Below are positions 50,912-59,343 of a stretch of 64,000 nucleotides of DNA, piece after piece; position 1 is the first letter of the stretch, and every line of letters starts with the position of its first letter. Origin of the DNA: Paraburkholderia fynbosensis (GTDB lineage Bacteria > Pseudomonadota > Gammaproteobacteria > Burkholderiales > Burkholderiaceae); assembly GCF_902859935.1 (NCBI RefSeq), contig NZ_CADIKI010000011.1, positions 1 to 64,000 on the forward strand, given 5' to 3'. Made by a program: the position numbers and the translations under genes. Under the pieces are notes generated by a model that did not search any database, was not told the DNA's origin, and saw nothing but the letters and a program-made list of their open reading frames with translations.

Positions 50912-52165
50912 ATGCTTTCCCGCGAAGATAACGACGTACTGACCCAAGTTGGCAAAGGCACGCCGAACGGCGACATGATCCGTCAATTCTGGATTCCCGC
51001 GATGCTGGCATCGGAAATCGGTGAGCCGGGCGGCAAGCCCCTACGTTTGCGTCTGCTGGGCGAAGACCTCGTGGCCTTCCGCGACAGCGACGGCAAGGTC
51101 GGTCTGCTCGAAGAACAATGCCCGCACCGTCGTGCATCGCTCGCGCTCGGCGACAACTCGGAAGGCGGTCTGCGCTGTCTGTACCACGGCTGGAAGTTCG
51201 GCGTCGATGGCCGCTGTATGGACACCCCGACGGAGCCGGAAGAATCGAAGCTGTGCTCGCGGATCAAGGCAGTGGCGTATCCCGTTTGTGAAGTCGCCGG
51301 CGTGATCTGGACGTACATGGGCGACCCGGCGAAGGTCCCGCAATTCCCGGATTTCGACTTCCTCTCGTATCCGGCAGAAAAGGTTGCCGCGTTCAAGGTG
51401 CTCGAGGACTGCAACTACGCTCAAGCCGTCGAAGGCACGATCGATTCCGCGCACGCAGGCGTGCTGCACCGCGAACAACCGTGGTCCGCGCCGGCCAAGT
51501 ACGAACACGAACGCGATCTGCGCCCGAAGATCGAGGTTGAATACACGCTGTACGGCCTACGCTATGCGGGCGTGCGTAATTTCCGAGAGGAAGGCAAGCT
51601 GCACGCACGCGTCACGGAAGTGATTCTGCCGTTCTTCACGCTGATCCCGCCCGATGGCTTCGGCGTCCGCAAGAACCGTCGGATGGCCAATGCATTCGTC
51701 CCGCGCGATGACGTATCGACGTGGCACATCCAGTGGTTCTTCGACGAAACGCAGCCTGTAGACATCGAATATCGAATTCAGGAAGGCGGTCACTGGGTCG
51801 ACGAAAACTTCCGCAAGAAACTCAACATCGACAACTGGTACAACCAGGACCGCGAAGCCATGAAGACGTCGTCGATGTCGGGCATCAAGGGCATCCTGAC
51901 GCAAGACCACGCAGTCAGCGAAACGCAGGGCCGCATTCTCGACCGCACGAAGGAACACCTCGGCACATCGGACGTCGCGGTCGTCGCATGGCGCCGCCAG
52001 ATGATCCGCTCGGCGCGGACTTACGCAGAAACCGGCGAACTACCGGGGGTGCTGACCAACACGATTCCGTGGAATCAGATTCACGCATCGACGGTGATTT
52101 TCCCGAGCGATCGCACGTGGAAGGAAGAAGTGCCCCTCAACCCGGAAGTCGCGCTGAAGGCTTGA
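50912..52165 (+). CDS. Rieske oxygenase alpha subunit, phthalate 4,5-dioxygenase-like
   Basis: A 417-aa aromatic-ring-hydroxylating oxygenase. The Rieske cluster is CPHR (Cys70, His72) and CLYHGW (Cys89, His92). The mononuclear iron site is GTIDSAHAGVLH (Asp178 bridge, His181, His186). The order and the EDCNYAQAVEGTIDSAH block resemble the phthalate 4,5-dioxygenase/OphA2 branch, which needs no beta subunit. Electrons likely come from the VanB-type reductase at 46938. It would insert oxygen into a ring or demethylate a substrate; the substrate is unknown. Confidence 0.92.
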   Translation: MLSREDNDVLTQVGKGTPNGDMIRQFWIPAMLASEIGEPGGKPLRLRLLGEDLVAFRDSDGKVGLLEEQCPHRRASLALGDNSEGGLRCLYHGWKFGVDGRCMDTPTEPEESKLCSRIKAVAYPVCEVAGVIWTYMGDPAKVPQFPDFDFLSYPAEKVAAFKVLEDCNYAQAVEGTIDSAHAGVLHREQPWSAPAKYEHERDLRPKIEVEYTLYGLRYAGVRNFREEGKLHARVTEVILPFFTLIPPDGFGVRKNRRMANAFVPRDDVSTWHIQWFFDETQPVDIEYRIQEGGHWVDENFRKKLNIDNWYNQDREAMKTSSMSGIKGILTQDHAVSETQGRILDRTKEHLGTSDVAVVAWRRQMIRSARTYAETGELPGVLTNTIPWNQIHASTVIFPSDRTWKEEVPLNPEVALKA

Positions 52166-52172
52166 GGTCCAC

Positions 52173-52967
52173 ATGATCGTCGACAGTCACGCCCACGTTT
52201 CGCCTCATTGGTATGAGCCTGTCGAGGCGCTGCTTATTCAAATGAATGAGCATGGTGTTGATATGGCCATTCTCACGCAGATGATCGGACAGACGGATAA
52301 CCGGTATCAGCAAGACTGCGTCAAGCGATATCCAGGCCGTCTGTCGAGCGTGGCCTGGATTGATGTCGACGCCCCGGACGTTGCAATAACGGTCGAAAAG
52401 CTCGCGCGCGAAGGCGTGTCCGGCATCCGGCTTCGTCCTTCCTCGTGTCTGCCGGGCGGTCGTCTTCCGCAAGCGTGGCGTGCTGTGCAGGAAACTGGAC
52501 TGCCCGTTAGCTGTGTGGGCTCCGCCGAAGCGTTCAACGCGCCGGGGTTTGTCGAGCTGGTTGCGAAGTTGGCGGGGACGACGATCGTCCTGGAACACCT
52601 CGGTGGCAGCAGCGCGCCCGTCACGACGGACGAGCAATTGGCGATTCGTCGTCAGGTGTTCGACCTCGCCGCTTATCCGAACGTCATGCTGAAGCTTCCG
52701 GGGTTGGGCGAATTGATGCCTCGCGATCCGAAGACATGGCAGTCAGGCCGTCCCTTCGGGGATGCGACGTCGCCGCTAGTGCGCGAGGCTGTCACTGCAT
52801 TCGGCGCAAATCGGCTGATGTGGGGTTCCGATTTTCCCGTCGTGAGTTCCCGCGAAGGCTACGGGAATGCATTAAAACTTACCCGTATCGCACTCGACGA
52901 ATTGCCTGATGAGGATCTCAGCGCGATCTTCGGCACTAACGCACGCCGGGTATTTTCGAAGCACTGA
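52173..52967 (+). CDS. Amidohydrolase-family metal-dependent hydrolase
   Basis: A 264-aa TIM-barrel protein of the amidohydrolase_2 type. MIVDSHAHVSPHWYEP carries the His-x-His motif. HGVDMAILTQM, GVSGIRLRPSS, VLEHLGGSSAP and LMWGSDFPVVSSREGY give the remaining metal and active-site positions. Relatives include 2-pyrone-4,6-dicarboxylate lactonase (LigI) and decarboxylases, so lactone hydrolysis or decarboxylation is likely. It starts 8 bases after the Rieske gene. Confidence 0.85.
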   Translation: MIVDSHAHVSPHWYEPVEALLIQMNEHGVDMAILTQMIGQTDNRYQQDCVKRYPGRLSSVAWIDVDAPDVAITVEKLAREGVSGIRLRPSSCLPGGRLPQAWRAVQETGLPVSCVGSAEAFNAPGFVELVAKLAGTTIVLEHLGGSSAPVTTDEQLAIRRQVFDLAAYPNVMLKLPGLGELMPRDPKTWQSGRPFGDATSPLVREAVTAFGANRLMWGSDFPVVSSREGYGNALKLTRIALDELPDEDLSAIFGTNARRVFSKH

Positions 52968-52994
52968 GATCGAAAACGAGCAGGAGACAAACAC

Positions 52995-54098
52995 ATGACG
53001 AAAAAGGTACTGGCTGCAGTCAAGACAGATGTCGAAACCATCGAAATCCGTGAATTTGATTACCCGACTGTCAAGCCTGAAAGCGGAATTCTGCGCATCG
53101 AGGCAAGCGGCGTCGGTGGCAGCGACCCTGAGTTGTACCGTAAGGCCGGTCACGTTCCGGTCATCATGGGCCACGAAAACGTCGGAACCATCGAAGAGGT
53201 CGGTGAAGTCGCGGCGAAGCGTTGGGGCGTCAAGTCCGGCGACCGCGTTGCTCTCCACGAATATCTCCCGTGCTGGAACTGCGAATGGTGCATGAAAGGC
53301 GATTTCCGTCTGTGTATGGAAGTCGACTTCTTCAATGTGAAGGACCGCCTGAATACCGATCGATTCGGTATGTCCACCGCCAACAAGCCACCGCACCTGT
53401 GGGGTGGCTACGCTCAGTATATGCATCTGCCACTCAACACGGTGATGCACAAGATTCCGCAAGACATGCCGGCCACGCACGCAACGTTGGCAGTGCCTTT
53501 CGGTAACGGCGTGCAATGGGCGTGTCTCGACGGTGGCGCAGGCCCCGGTAAGACCGTCCTCGTCTGGGGACCGGGCCAGCAGGGCTTGGGCTGCGTGCTG
53601 GCTGCAAAGGCCGCGGGTTCGTACACGGTGATTCTGGCCGGCATGACACGCGATCAAAGCCGTCTCGATCTCTCGCTGCGCTTGGGCGCCGACTACGCAA
53701 TCAACGTCGAAACGCAAGACCTCGAAGCCGAAGTGATGCGTATCACGAAGGGGCGGGGCGTGGACGTCGTGGTCGATACGACCGGCGACCCCAAGGGCGA
53801 GATCGTCAAGCAGTCGATCGCACTGGCGGCAAAGGGCGCCTATTTGAGCCTGAACGGCCTGGAGCAGCAAGTCCCCATCGGCGAGATCAAGAAGCGCTAT
53901 CTGACGGTTCGTGCACCGCGTGGCCGCAGCTACGCAGCGGTCGAACTGGCGCTGCGCTATATCGGCTCGGGCCGCTATCCGATCGACCAAGTGTGCTCAC
54001 ACACATTCGGCCTGGCGCAGGTTCACGACGCGATTCTGGCCACCGCAGGTCGAGGGGTTCAAGGCGCGATCCACGTGTGCGTAGAGCCCTGGAAATAA
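52995..54098 (+). CDS. MDR-family dehydrogenase lacking the catalytic-zinc cysteine
   Basis: A 367-aa medium-chain dehydrogenase. The structural zinc loop is intact (Cys93, 96, 99, 107 in CWNCEWCMKGDFRLC) and GHENVG supplies His60-Glu61. The usual catalytic-zinc Cys in GxCGxD is Gly41 (GVGGSDPELY). The cofactor site GPGQQGLGCVLAA is normal. Loss of that ligand means either altered metal binding or a changed reaction. The RBS AGGAGAC is strong. It probably oxidises a dihydrodiol, alcohol or aldehyde intermediate. Confidence 0.88.
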   Translation: MTKKVLAAVKTDVETIEIREFDYPTVKPESGILRIEASGVGGSDPELYRKAGHVPVIMGHENVGTIEEVGEVAAKRWGVKSGDRVALHEYLPCWNCEWCMKGDFRLCMEVDFFNVKDRLNTDRFGMSTANKPPHLWGGYAQYMHLPLNTVMHKIPQDMPATHATLAVPFGNGVQWACLDGGAGPGKTVLVWGPGQQGLGCVLAAKAAGSYTVILAGMTRDQSRLDLSLRLGADYAINVETQDLEAEVMRITKGRGVDVVVDTTGDPKGEIVKQSIALAAKGAYLSLNGLEQQVPIGEIKKRYLTVRAPRGRSYAAVELALRYIGSGRYPIDQVCSHTFGLAQVHDAILATAGRGVQGAIHVCVEPWK

Positions 54099-54142
54099 AG
54101 CCGCATATGGTTGGCTAAACTGAATTTTATAGAGGTAACGTT

Positions 54143-54991
54143 ATGATTGACAGCCACGCACACCTAATTTCGACCGACCGTGAGAAGTATCCACCGTCGC
54201 CGCTGAGCGGTGTTCTTGAAGAAAACGCATTCGATAATCCCGTAACGGCCGAGCGCCTGATCGGCCTGCTCGACCAGTTGGGAATCGATAAGGCGCTTGT
54301 GGTCCAACGCGCGCACCTCTACGGGTTTCACAACGACTACGTCGTGGATTCAGCACAGAAATACCCGAATCGTCTGCGTTCGCTGTGCATGCTAGACGCA
54401 CTGGCGCCGAACGTCGAGGAAACGGTGAAATACTGGGTTGGCGAGCGCGGGTCGGTCGGCATTCGTCTGACTGAACCGAAGAAAGGCGCAGACAGCAGCT
54501 GGTTTGCGTCAACGGAAGCGCGTCGCGCCTGGGCTGCCGTGACGGATCTCGGCGGCTCGGTGCGCCTGCACTTCTATCGCTGGAATCGTCTGGCTGCGCT
54601 CGAAGCACTCCAGGACGTCGTGAAGGAGTTCCCGAATACGCCGGTCATTCTGGATCACTTCTCGAATATCGTCGTCGAAGGGCCGGAACCGGACTACGGC
54701 GTGGACGAAGCGCTGCTCAAGTTCGTGGACAGCCCGAACGTCTTCCTTTTGTACTCCATGATAAACCTCGGCAAGTTGAAGGCACTCGACCTCCCGTCAG
54801 CGCCGGTTGTTGAGCGTGTAGTGCGTTCGTTCGGTGCTGATCGTGTGATGTGGGGCTCAGACATCGCTCAGTCGAAGGGCGAGTACAAGGACATGGTTCA
54901 GATGGCCACGAGCTCCGTGGCCACGCTGTCGGCTGAAGATCAGCAGAAGGTCCTCCACACGACGGCTGAACGCATCTACTTTAGCCAATGA
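54143..54991 (+). CDS. Amidohydrolase-family protein (second)
   Basis: A 282-aa TIM-barrel protein. MIDSHAHLISTDREKYPPSP provides the His-x-His motif. QLGIDKALVVQRAHLYGFHN, SVGIRLTEPKKG, VILDHFSN and VMWGSDIAQSKGEYKD complete the amidohydrolase_2 pattern. It is distantly related to the protein at 52173, and both resemble LigI/lactonase-type enzymes. It is the last gene before a terminator at 55005. Confidence 0.84.
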   Translation: MIDSHAHLISTDREKYPPSPLSGVLEENAFDNPVTAERLIGLLDQLGIDKALVVQRAHLYGFHNDYVVDSAQKYPNRLRSLCMLDALAPNVEETVKYWVGERGSVGIRLTEPKKGADSSWFASTEARRAWAAVTDLGGSVRLHFYRWNRLAALEALQDVVKEFPNTPVILDHFSNIVVEGPEPDYGVDEALLKFVDSPNVFLLYSMINLGKLKALDLPSAPVVERVVRSFGADRVMWGSDIAQSKGEYKDMVQMATSSVATLSAEDQQKVLHTTAERIYFSQ

Positions 54992-55004
54992 AGTTGCGAG
55001 CATA

Positions 55005-55036
55005 CACGGCGTCCTAGCGGTTTAAACGCCGTTTTT
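55005..55036 (+). terminator. Rho-independent terminator of the first rightward operon
   Basis: ACGGCGT (55005-55011) pairs with ACGCCGT (55025-55031) around a 13-base loop and is followed by TTTTCT. It separates the 48132-54991 operon from the one starting at 55228. Confidence 0.75.
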
Positions 55037-55086
55037 CTACATGTGAGGGTTATCCCGATTCATGTCGCGAGCCGCAACGGATATGA

Positions 55087-55117
55087 TTCAAAGAATACGT
55101 AATTGAATACTATTAAG
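55087..55117 (+). promoter_or_regulatory. Promoter/operator region of the second rightward operon
   Basis: -35 TTCAAA (55087-55092) and -10 TATTAA (55111-55116) are spaced by 18 bases. The minus-strand text CTTAATAGTATTC (55105-55117) matches 10 of 13 positions of the candidate island operator and shares its AATAGTATT core with copy 2. Confidence 0.4.
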
Positions 55118-55227
55118 GATACTGGTCCGGAAAGGTCCACAAGATCAGATGCGCAAACTGGTGGTCGGTTGTGTCGCACCTTGTTCCAGACTTATCCGTT
55201 CTCGACACCTTTCTCAGGAGACTGAAA

Positions 55228-56292
55228 ATGAAATTCCTCCGGAATTGCTGGTATATGGTTGGATGGTCGAGCGAGTTCCCGGCTACTGATATTGTCCCGT
55301 TCACAGTGATGAACGAGGCGCTGGCACTCTATCGCAAGGATGACGGCACGCTGGTAGCGCTCGAAGATCTGTGCCCGCACCGGCTGGTTCCGCTGTCGGT
55401 CGGCCGCAAGGAAGGTGACGAACTGCGCTGCATGTACCACGGCCTGAAATTCGCCCCGGATGGACGCTGCACGGAAATCCCGGGCACCGATCGCATCTCG
55501 TCGAAGGTCTGCGTTCGTAGCTACCCGATCGAAGAAAAGCATGGCGCCGCATGGGTGTGGATGGGAGACGCTGCAAAAGCCGATCCTGCACTCATTCCAC
55601 CGATCGAAGGTCCGGACAGTGCTACCTTCGCGATGAAATGCTCGAAGAAGATATGGAAGGGCAATGCGGAAATTGTCGCGGATAACTTGCTCGACCTTTC
55701 GCACGCCCCTTATGTTCACGAAGCGACGTTCGGCGCCAACAACAAGGTTTCGCTCAAGATTCAGAAAGATGGCGAAGCAAAGCGCGGTATCGACACGATC
55801 GAGCGTGGCGTCGTTGCTGACCGCTGGCACTTGGGACGCCAGTCGAATCCCTACTTCGGTGAAGTTCCCTCCGACGACAACGTGGTCAGCACGTTCCTGG
55901 TACCCGGTGTCTTCATCCTTAAGATCCATTCCTACGCACCGGGCGTTCAAGATCGTTTCGTCGATGGCAAGCCCGCGGAAGAGCCGATTTTCCGCCGTTG
56001 CACGTGCCAGATGATCACGCCGATCAACGATACGGAATCGATGTTCTTCTACAACTTCGGTCCGGATCACGAGCATACCGATTTGGCGGATCACGCTTTC
56101 GCGATTGCCGAAGCTGCATTTGCCGAGGACAAGGCAATCATCGAGACGCAGCAGGCAACGATCTCGAAAGTGCCGGATCGCAAGATGATCATGTTGGCGA
56201 TGGATCAGCCGGTGCTGCGTTACAACGAAATCTACAACGGTCTTCGCTCGGCGGAGGCAGCCGAACGAGCCGCTGCTGCGTCCGAAGCCTAA
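55228..56292 (+). CDS. Rieske oxygenase, vanillate O-demethylase (VanA)-like
   Basis: A 354-aa oxygenase. ATG 55228 after CAGGAG gives MKFLRNCWYMVGWSSEF, the VanA-type N-terminus. The Rieske cluster uses Cys49/His51 and Cys68/His71. The iron site DNLLDLSHAPYVH (Asp156, His159, His164) is the VanA hallmark. VanA-type enzymes demethylate methoxyaryl acids or hydroxylate small aromatics, paired with a VanB reductase; the protein at 46938 fits. It starts the second rightward operon. Confidence 0.92.
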   Translation: MKFLRNCWYMVGWSSEFPATDIVPFTVMNEALALYRKDDGTLVALEDLCPHRLVPLSVGRKEGDELRCMYHGLKFAPDGRCTEIPGTDRISSKVCVRSYPIEEKHGAAWVWMGDAAKADPALIPPIEGPDSATFAMKCSKKIWKGNAEIVADNLLDLSHAPYVHEATFGANNKVSLKIQKDGEAKRGIDTIERGVVADRWHLGRQSNPYFGEVPSDDNVVSTFLVPGVFILKIHSYAPGVQDRFVDGKPAEEPIFRRCTCQMITPINDTESMFFYNFGPDHEHTDLADHAFAIAEAAFAEDKAIIETQQATISKVPDRKMIMLAMDQPVLRYNEIYNGLRSAEAAERAAAASEA

Positions 56293-56342
56293 GCGGAGCG
56301 CGCGGCGCTGGTATGTTTTCTCAGACACACGGAATGACGAAA

Positions 56343-57905
56343 ATGGAATTGAACTGGACCGAGCCCCAATGGGATCGGCAGGCCGATATGGTCGTTGTCG
56401 GCTACGGCGGTGCAGGCGCGGTGTTTGCATTCGAAGCCGCTGAACAAGGCGCCGACGTGCTCATTCTGGAAAAGGGTGCGCAGGGCGGCGGCAACTCGGT
56501 CTGTGTCGCCGGTGGTCTGATCATGACCTCCGTGGATGAAGCAGAGTCCTTCAAGTATCTGAATTGGCTGTGTGGAGGCCAAACAGATGAAAGCGTTCTT
56601 CGCCATTTCGTTTCGAGTCTCAAGAACATACCGGCGTGGCAGCACAAACTCGAATTGCCGCTCAAGGACAACCCGCAGCCGTTCTCGGCACCGGGATTTT
56701 TTCCCGAATTCCCGGGCGCTCCGGGGGCGGCAAGCATCAAGGGTATGAGCGTCGTGGCCGCACCGGGCGGTGCAGGCCTCTGGAATGCGATCTCCGCACA
56801 AGCGGAGAAGGCGGGCGCCCGCGTCCAGTGCAATACACGCGTCACCGAATTGGTTCAACACCCCATGACCAAGCGGATCCTTGGCGTTCACGCCGAACAT
56901 GATGGCAAGACGATCGCGGTTCGTGCTCGCAAGGCAGTTGTGTTGGCGAGCGGCGGCTTCGAGGCCAACGATGCTATGTGCAAACAGTTCCTGACTGCTT
57001 GCCCGATTTACTTCCTTGGTAGCCCGAATCTGACCGGCGACGGCATTCGCATGGCGCAGGAAGTTGGTGCGCAGCTCTGGCACATGAACGCCGTAGCGGG
57101 GCCGCTAAACATGGGCATCAAGACAAAGGAAGGCTATGTCTACGTGACGTACGATCTGAACAAGATCGCAGGCTTCGGCTACAAAAACGGTGCCTTTAAG
57201 GACGGCGGCAGCCTGTTGTGGGTGAACCGACAGGCAAAGCGCTTCCATAACGAGACGGTGGATACGTCGGTTGTTCAACACGGATTGGCAAACCGCGATA
57301 CGTGGTTGGCTACAACGCCGGGCACCCCGGAATTCACGAACGTGCCGGCTTTCCAGATCTTCGATGAGAAGGTCCGTGCCGGTGGTGCGGCAATGACGAC
57401 GCTGAACTCGCGTGTGCCGCCTTGGTCGCAAGACAACCTCAAGGAACTCGAAGAAGGCCTGATCGTCGAGGCCGATACGCTCGAAGAACTGGCGTTGAAG
57501 TGCCAGTGGCCGGAAATCCCGGGTGTGTGCAAGGCCGGCCAGCTCGATCCGGCCGCACTTCGCGAGACGGTCAAGCGTTACAACGATCAATGCCGCAACA
57601 ACGTCGATCAAGATTGCGGTCGCGAAACATTCCTCGTGCCGCTTAACGACGAAGGCCCGTACTACGCGATCGGGCCGATGCTGCCGACTTACCTGAACAC
57701 GCATGGCGGTCCGAAGCACGACGCAGATCAGCGTGTTCTCGATCACCAGAACAAGCCGATTGACGGTCTTTACGCAATCGGGGAGTGCGGGTCGTTATGG
57801 GGTCCGTACTATAACTCGATGGGCGACATCGCCGAATTCATCGTATCTGGCGTGACCGCGGCAAAGACCGCGCTCGCCGATAGTGAGGCGATGGAAAGTC
57901 GCTAA
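56343..57905 (+). CDS. FAD-dependent dehydrogenase (fumarate reductase/ketosteroid dehydrogenase family)
   Basis: A 520-aa flavoprotein. The ADP-binding motif VVVGYGGAGAVFAFEAAEQG is near residues 16-35, followed by LILEKGAQGGGNS, ASGGFEAND and the C-terminal GLYAIGECGSLWGPYYNS. This pattern is shared by flavoprotein subunits of fumarate reductases and 3-ketosteroid Delta1-dehydrogenases. It could dehydrogenate (aromatise) a ring intermediate or reduce a double bond. Starts at 56313 or 56334 are also possible. It follows the VanA-like gene by about 50 bases. Confidence 0.87.
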   Translation: MELNWTEPQWDRQADMVVVGYGGAGAVFAFEAAEQGADVLILEKGAQGGGNSVCVAGGLIMTSVDEAESFKYLNWLCGGQTDESVLRHFVSSLKNIPAWQHKLELPLKDNPQPFSAPGFFPEFPGAPGAASIKGMSVVAAPGGAGLWNAISAQAEKAGARVQCNTRVTELVQHPMTKRILGVHAEHDGKTIAVRARKAVVLASGGFEANDAMCKQFLTACPIYFLGSPNLTGDGIRMAQEVGAQLWHMNAVAGPLNMGIKTKEGYVYVTYDLNKIAGFGYKNGAFKDGGSLLWVNRQAKRFHNETVDTSVVQHGLANRDTWLATTPGTPEFTNVPAFQIFDEKVRAGGAAMTTLNSRVPPWSQDNLKELEEGLIVEADTLEELALKCQWPEIPGVCKAGQLDPAALRETVKRYNDQCRNNVDQDCGRETFLVPLNDEGPYYAIGPMLPTYLNTHGGPKHDADQRVLDHQNKPIDGLYAIGECGSLWGPYYNSMGDIAEFIVSGVTAAKTALADSEAMESR

Positions 57906-57939
57906 ACGGTTATACGAATAATTTTAAGGAGACACCGTT

Positions 57940-59277
57940 GTGAGCGAGACCGCAGAAGTGCTAACTGAGTCGGCACCAGCCGACAACGTGGAAGACCTGA
58001 AAACGTCAAAAGGTGCATGGTGGATGCTTATAGTTTTGACGGCCACGTACGTCATCTCGTTCATCGACAGGGGCGCGCTCGCGCTCGTTGTCGGACCGAT
58101 TAAGGAAGACCTCGGAATTTCGGATATTCAGGTCAGTTTATTGCTTGGCCTTTCCTTCATGCTGCTGTATAGCGTGCTCAGTATTCCGATGGGTATTCTG
58201 GTCGACAAATATCAGCGTAAGACGCTTCTCGGCGGCGCGATCATGGCATGGTCGGTCGTTCAGTTGCTATCTGGTCTGAGCACGACCTATCTCCAGTTGT
58301 TCTTGACGCGTGTTGGTCTGGGTGTCGGTGAATCGGCTTTGGCTCCGGGATCGCAATCCATGATCCGTGACGCATTTCCACCGCACCGTCGAAGTATTGC
58401 TTTCGGTATCTACAATATCGGCCCGATGTTGGGTACAGGTTTGTCCTTGGCGCTCGGTGCCGTTCTGTTGAAGGCAGCATCGGCAGGCGCATTCGATAAC
58501 CTGCCCTTCGTCGGTGGAATGAAGCCGTGGCACTTCGTGTTGCTGGTTCCGGGCATCATTGGGATTCCGTTCGCGATACTGCTTTGGCTGCTGCGTGAGC
58601 CGGTCCGCCGCTTTCAAACCGATATTTCCGAGGTAACGTACAAGCAGACTATGTGCTTCGTATGGAAGAATCGTGGCGTGTACGTTCAACTCTGGGCTGC
58701 GATTTGCCTATACGGTATTGCCATTGGCTCGCAGATGGCATGGCTTCCGGAAATCATCGCTCGCACGCTGCATGTTGCACGTCCGGAAATCGGTAAAGCT
58801 ATTGGCGGGGTTGCGCTGCTCGCTTCCCCACTCGGTCTCCTGGTCTGCGGCAGTATCGCGGACTGGCTGCGCAAGCGCGGTATGGTCGATGCGCCTGTTC
58901 GGGTGGCGGCGGTCACAACCACAATCGCGGCAGTCGCTACGGCATGCTTCCCGCTGGTCCACACGATGAGCGTGGGTATGATCCTCTACTTCATCCAAAT
59001 GTTCATGTTTGCGATGTTCGCGGTGGCAGGCGGTGCAACGAATGCCAACTTCACCCCGGGTAACATGATGGGCAAGATCACCGCCCTCTACTACTTGATC
59101 ACGAACCTCGTCGGTTTGGCACTCGGCCCTACCGTGGTAGCGCTCGTCGCTAAATTATTCGACGGTCCGAACGCACTTGGTGTCTCGTTCGTCATCTGCT
59201 ACGTGGTCTCCGTGGCATTGGCGGTGATTCTGCTGATTCGCGTCAGCTCTGCTTTGCGTCGGCCCGTTGTGCAATAA
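57940..59277 (+). CDS. MFS transporter (spinster-like)
   Basis: A 445-aa, 12-helix carrier. IDRGALALVVGPIKEDLGIS after helix 1, GILVDKYQRKTLLGG (motif A) and FLTRVGLGVGESALAPGSQS are close to the spinster/phthalate-type MFS group. GTG 57940 follows AAGGAGAC. In this operon it most likely imports the aromatic or organic-acid substrate of the island. Confidence 0.9.
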   Translation: MSETAEVLTESAPADNVEDLKTSKGAWWMLIVLTATYVISFIDRGALALVVGPIKEDLGISDIQVSLLLGLSFMLLYSVLSIPMGILVDKYQRKTLLGGAIMAWSVVQLLSGLSTTYLQLFLTRVGLGVGESALAPGSQSMIRDAFPPHRRSIAFGIYNIGPMLGTGLSLALGAVLLKAASAGAFDNLPFVGGMKPWHFVLLVPGIIGIPFAILLWLLREPVRRFQTDISEVTYKQTMCFVWKNRGVYVQLWAAICLYGIAIGSQMAWLPEIIARTLHVARPEIGKAIGGVALLASPLGLLVCGSIADWLRKRGMVDAPVRVAAVTTTIAAVATACFPLVHTMSVGMILYFIQMFMFAMFAVAGGATNANFTPGNMMGKITALYYLITNLVGLALGPTVVALVAKLFDGPNALGVSFVICYVVSVALAVILLIRVSSALRRPVVQ

Positions 59278-59343
59278 GTGGTAGTCGTCGCGGCGCGTGA
59301 TTTTTGCGTGCCTATCCACGAACTATTAACAGGTTCAAATAAA

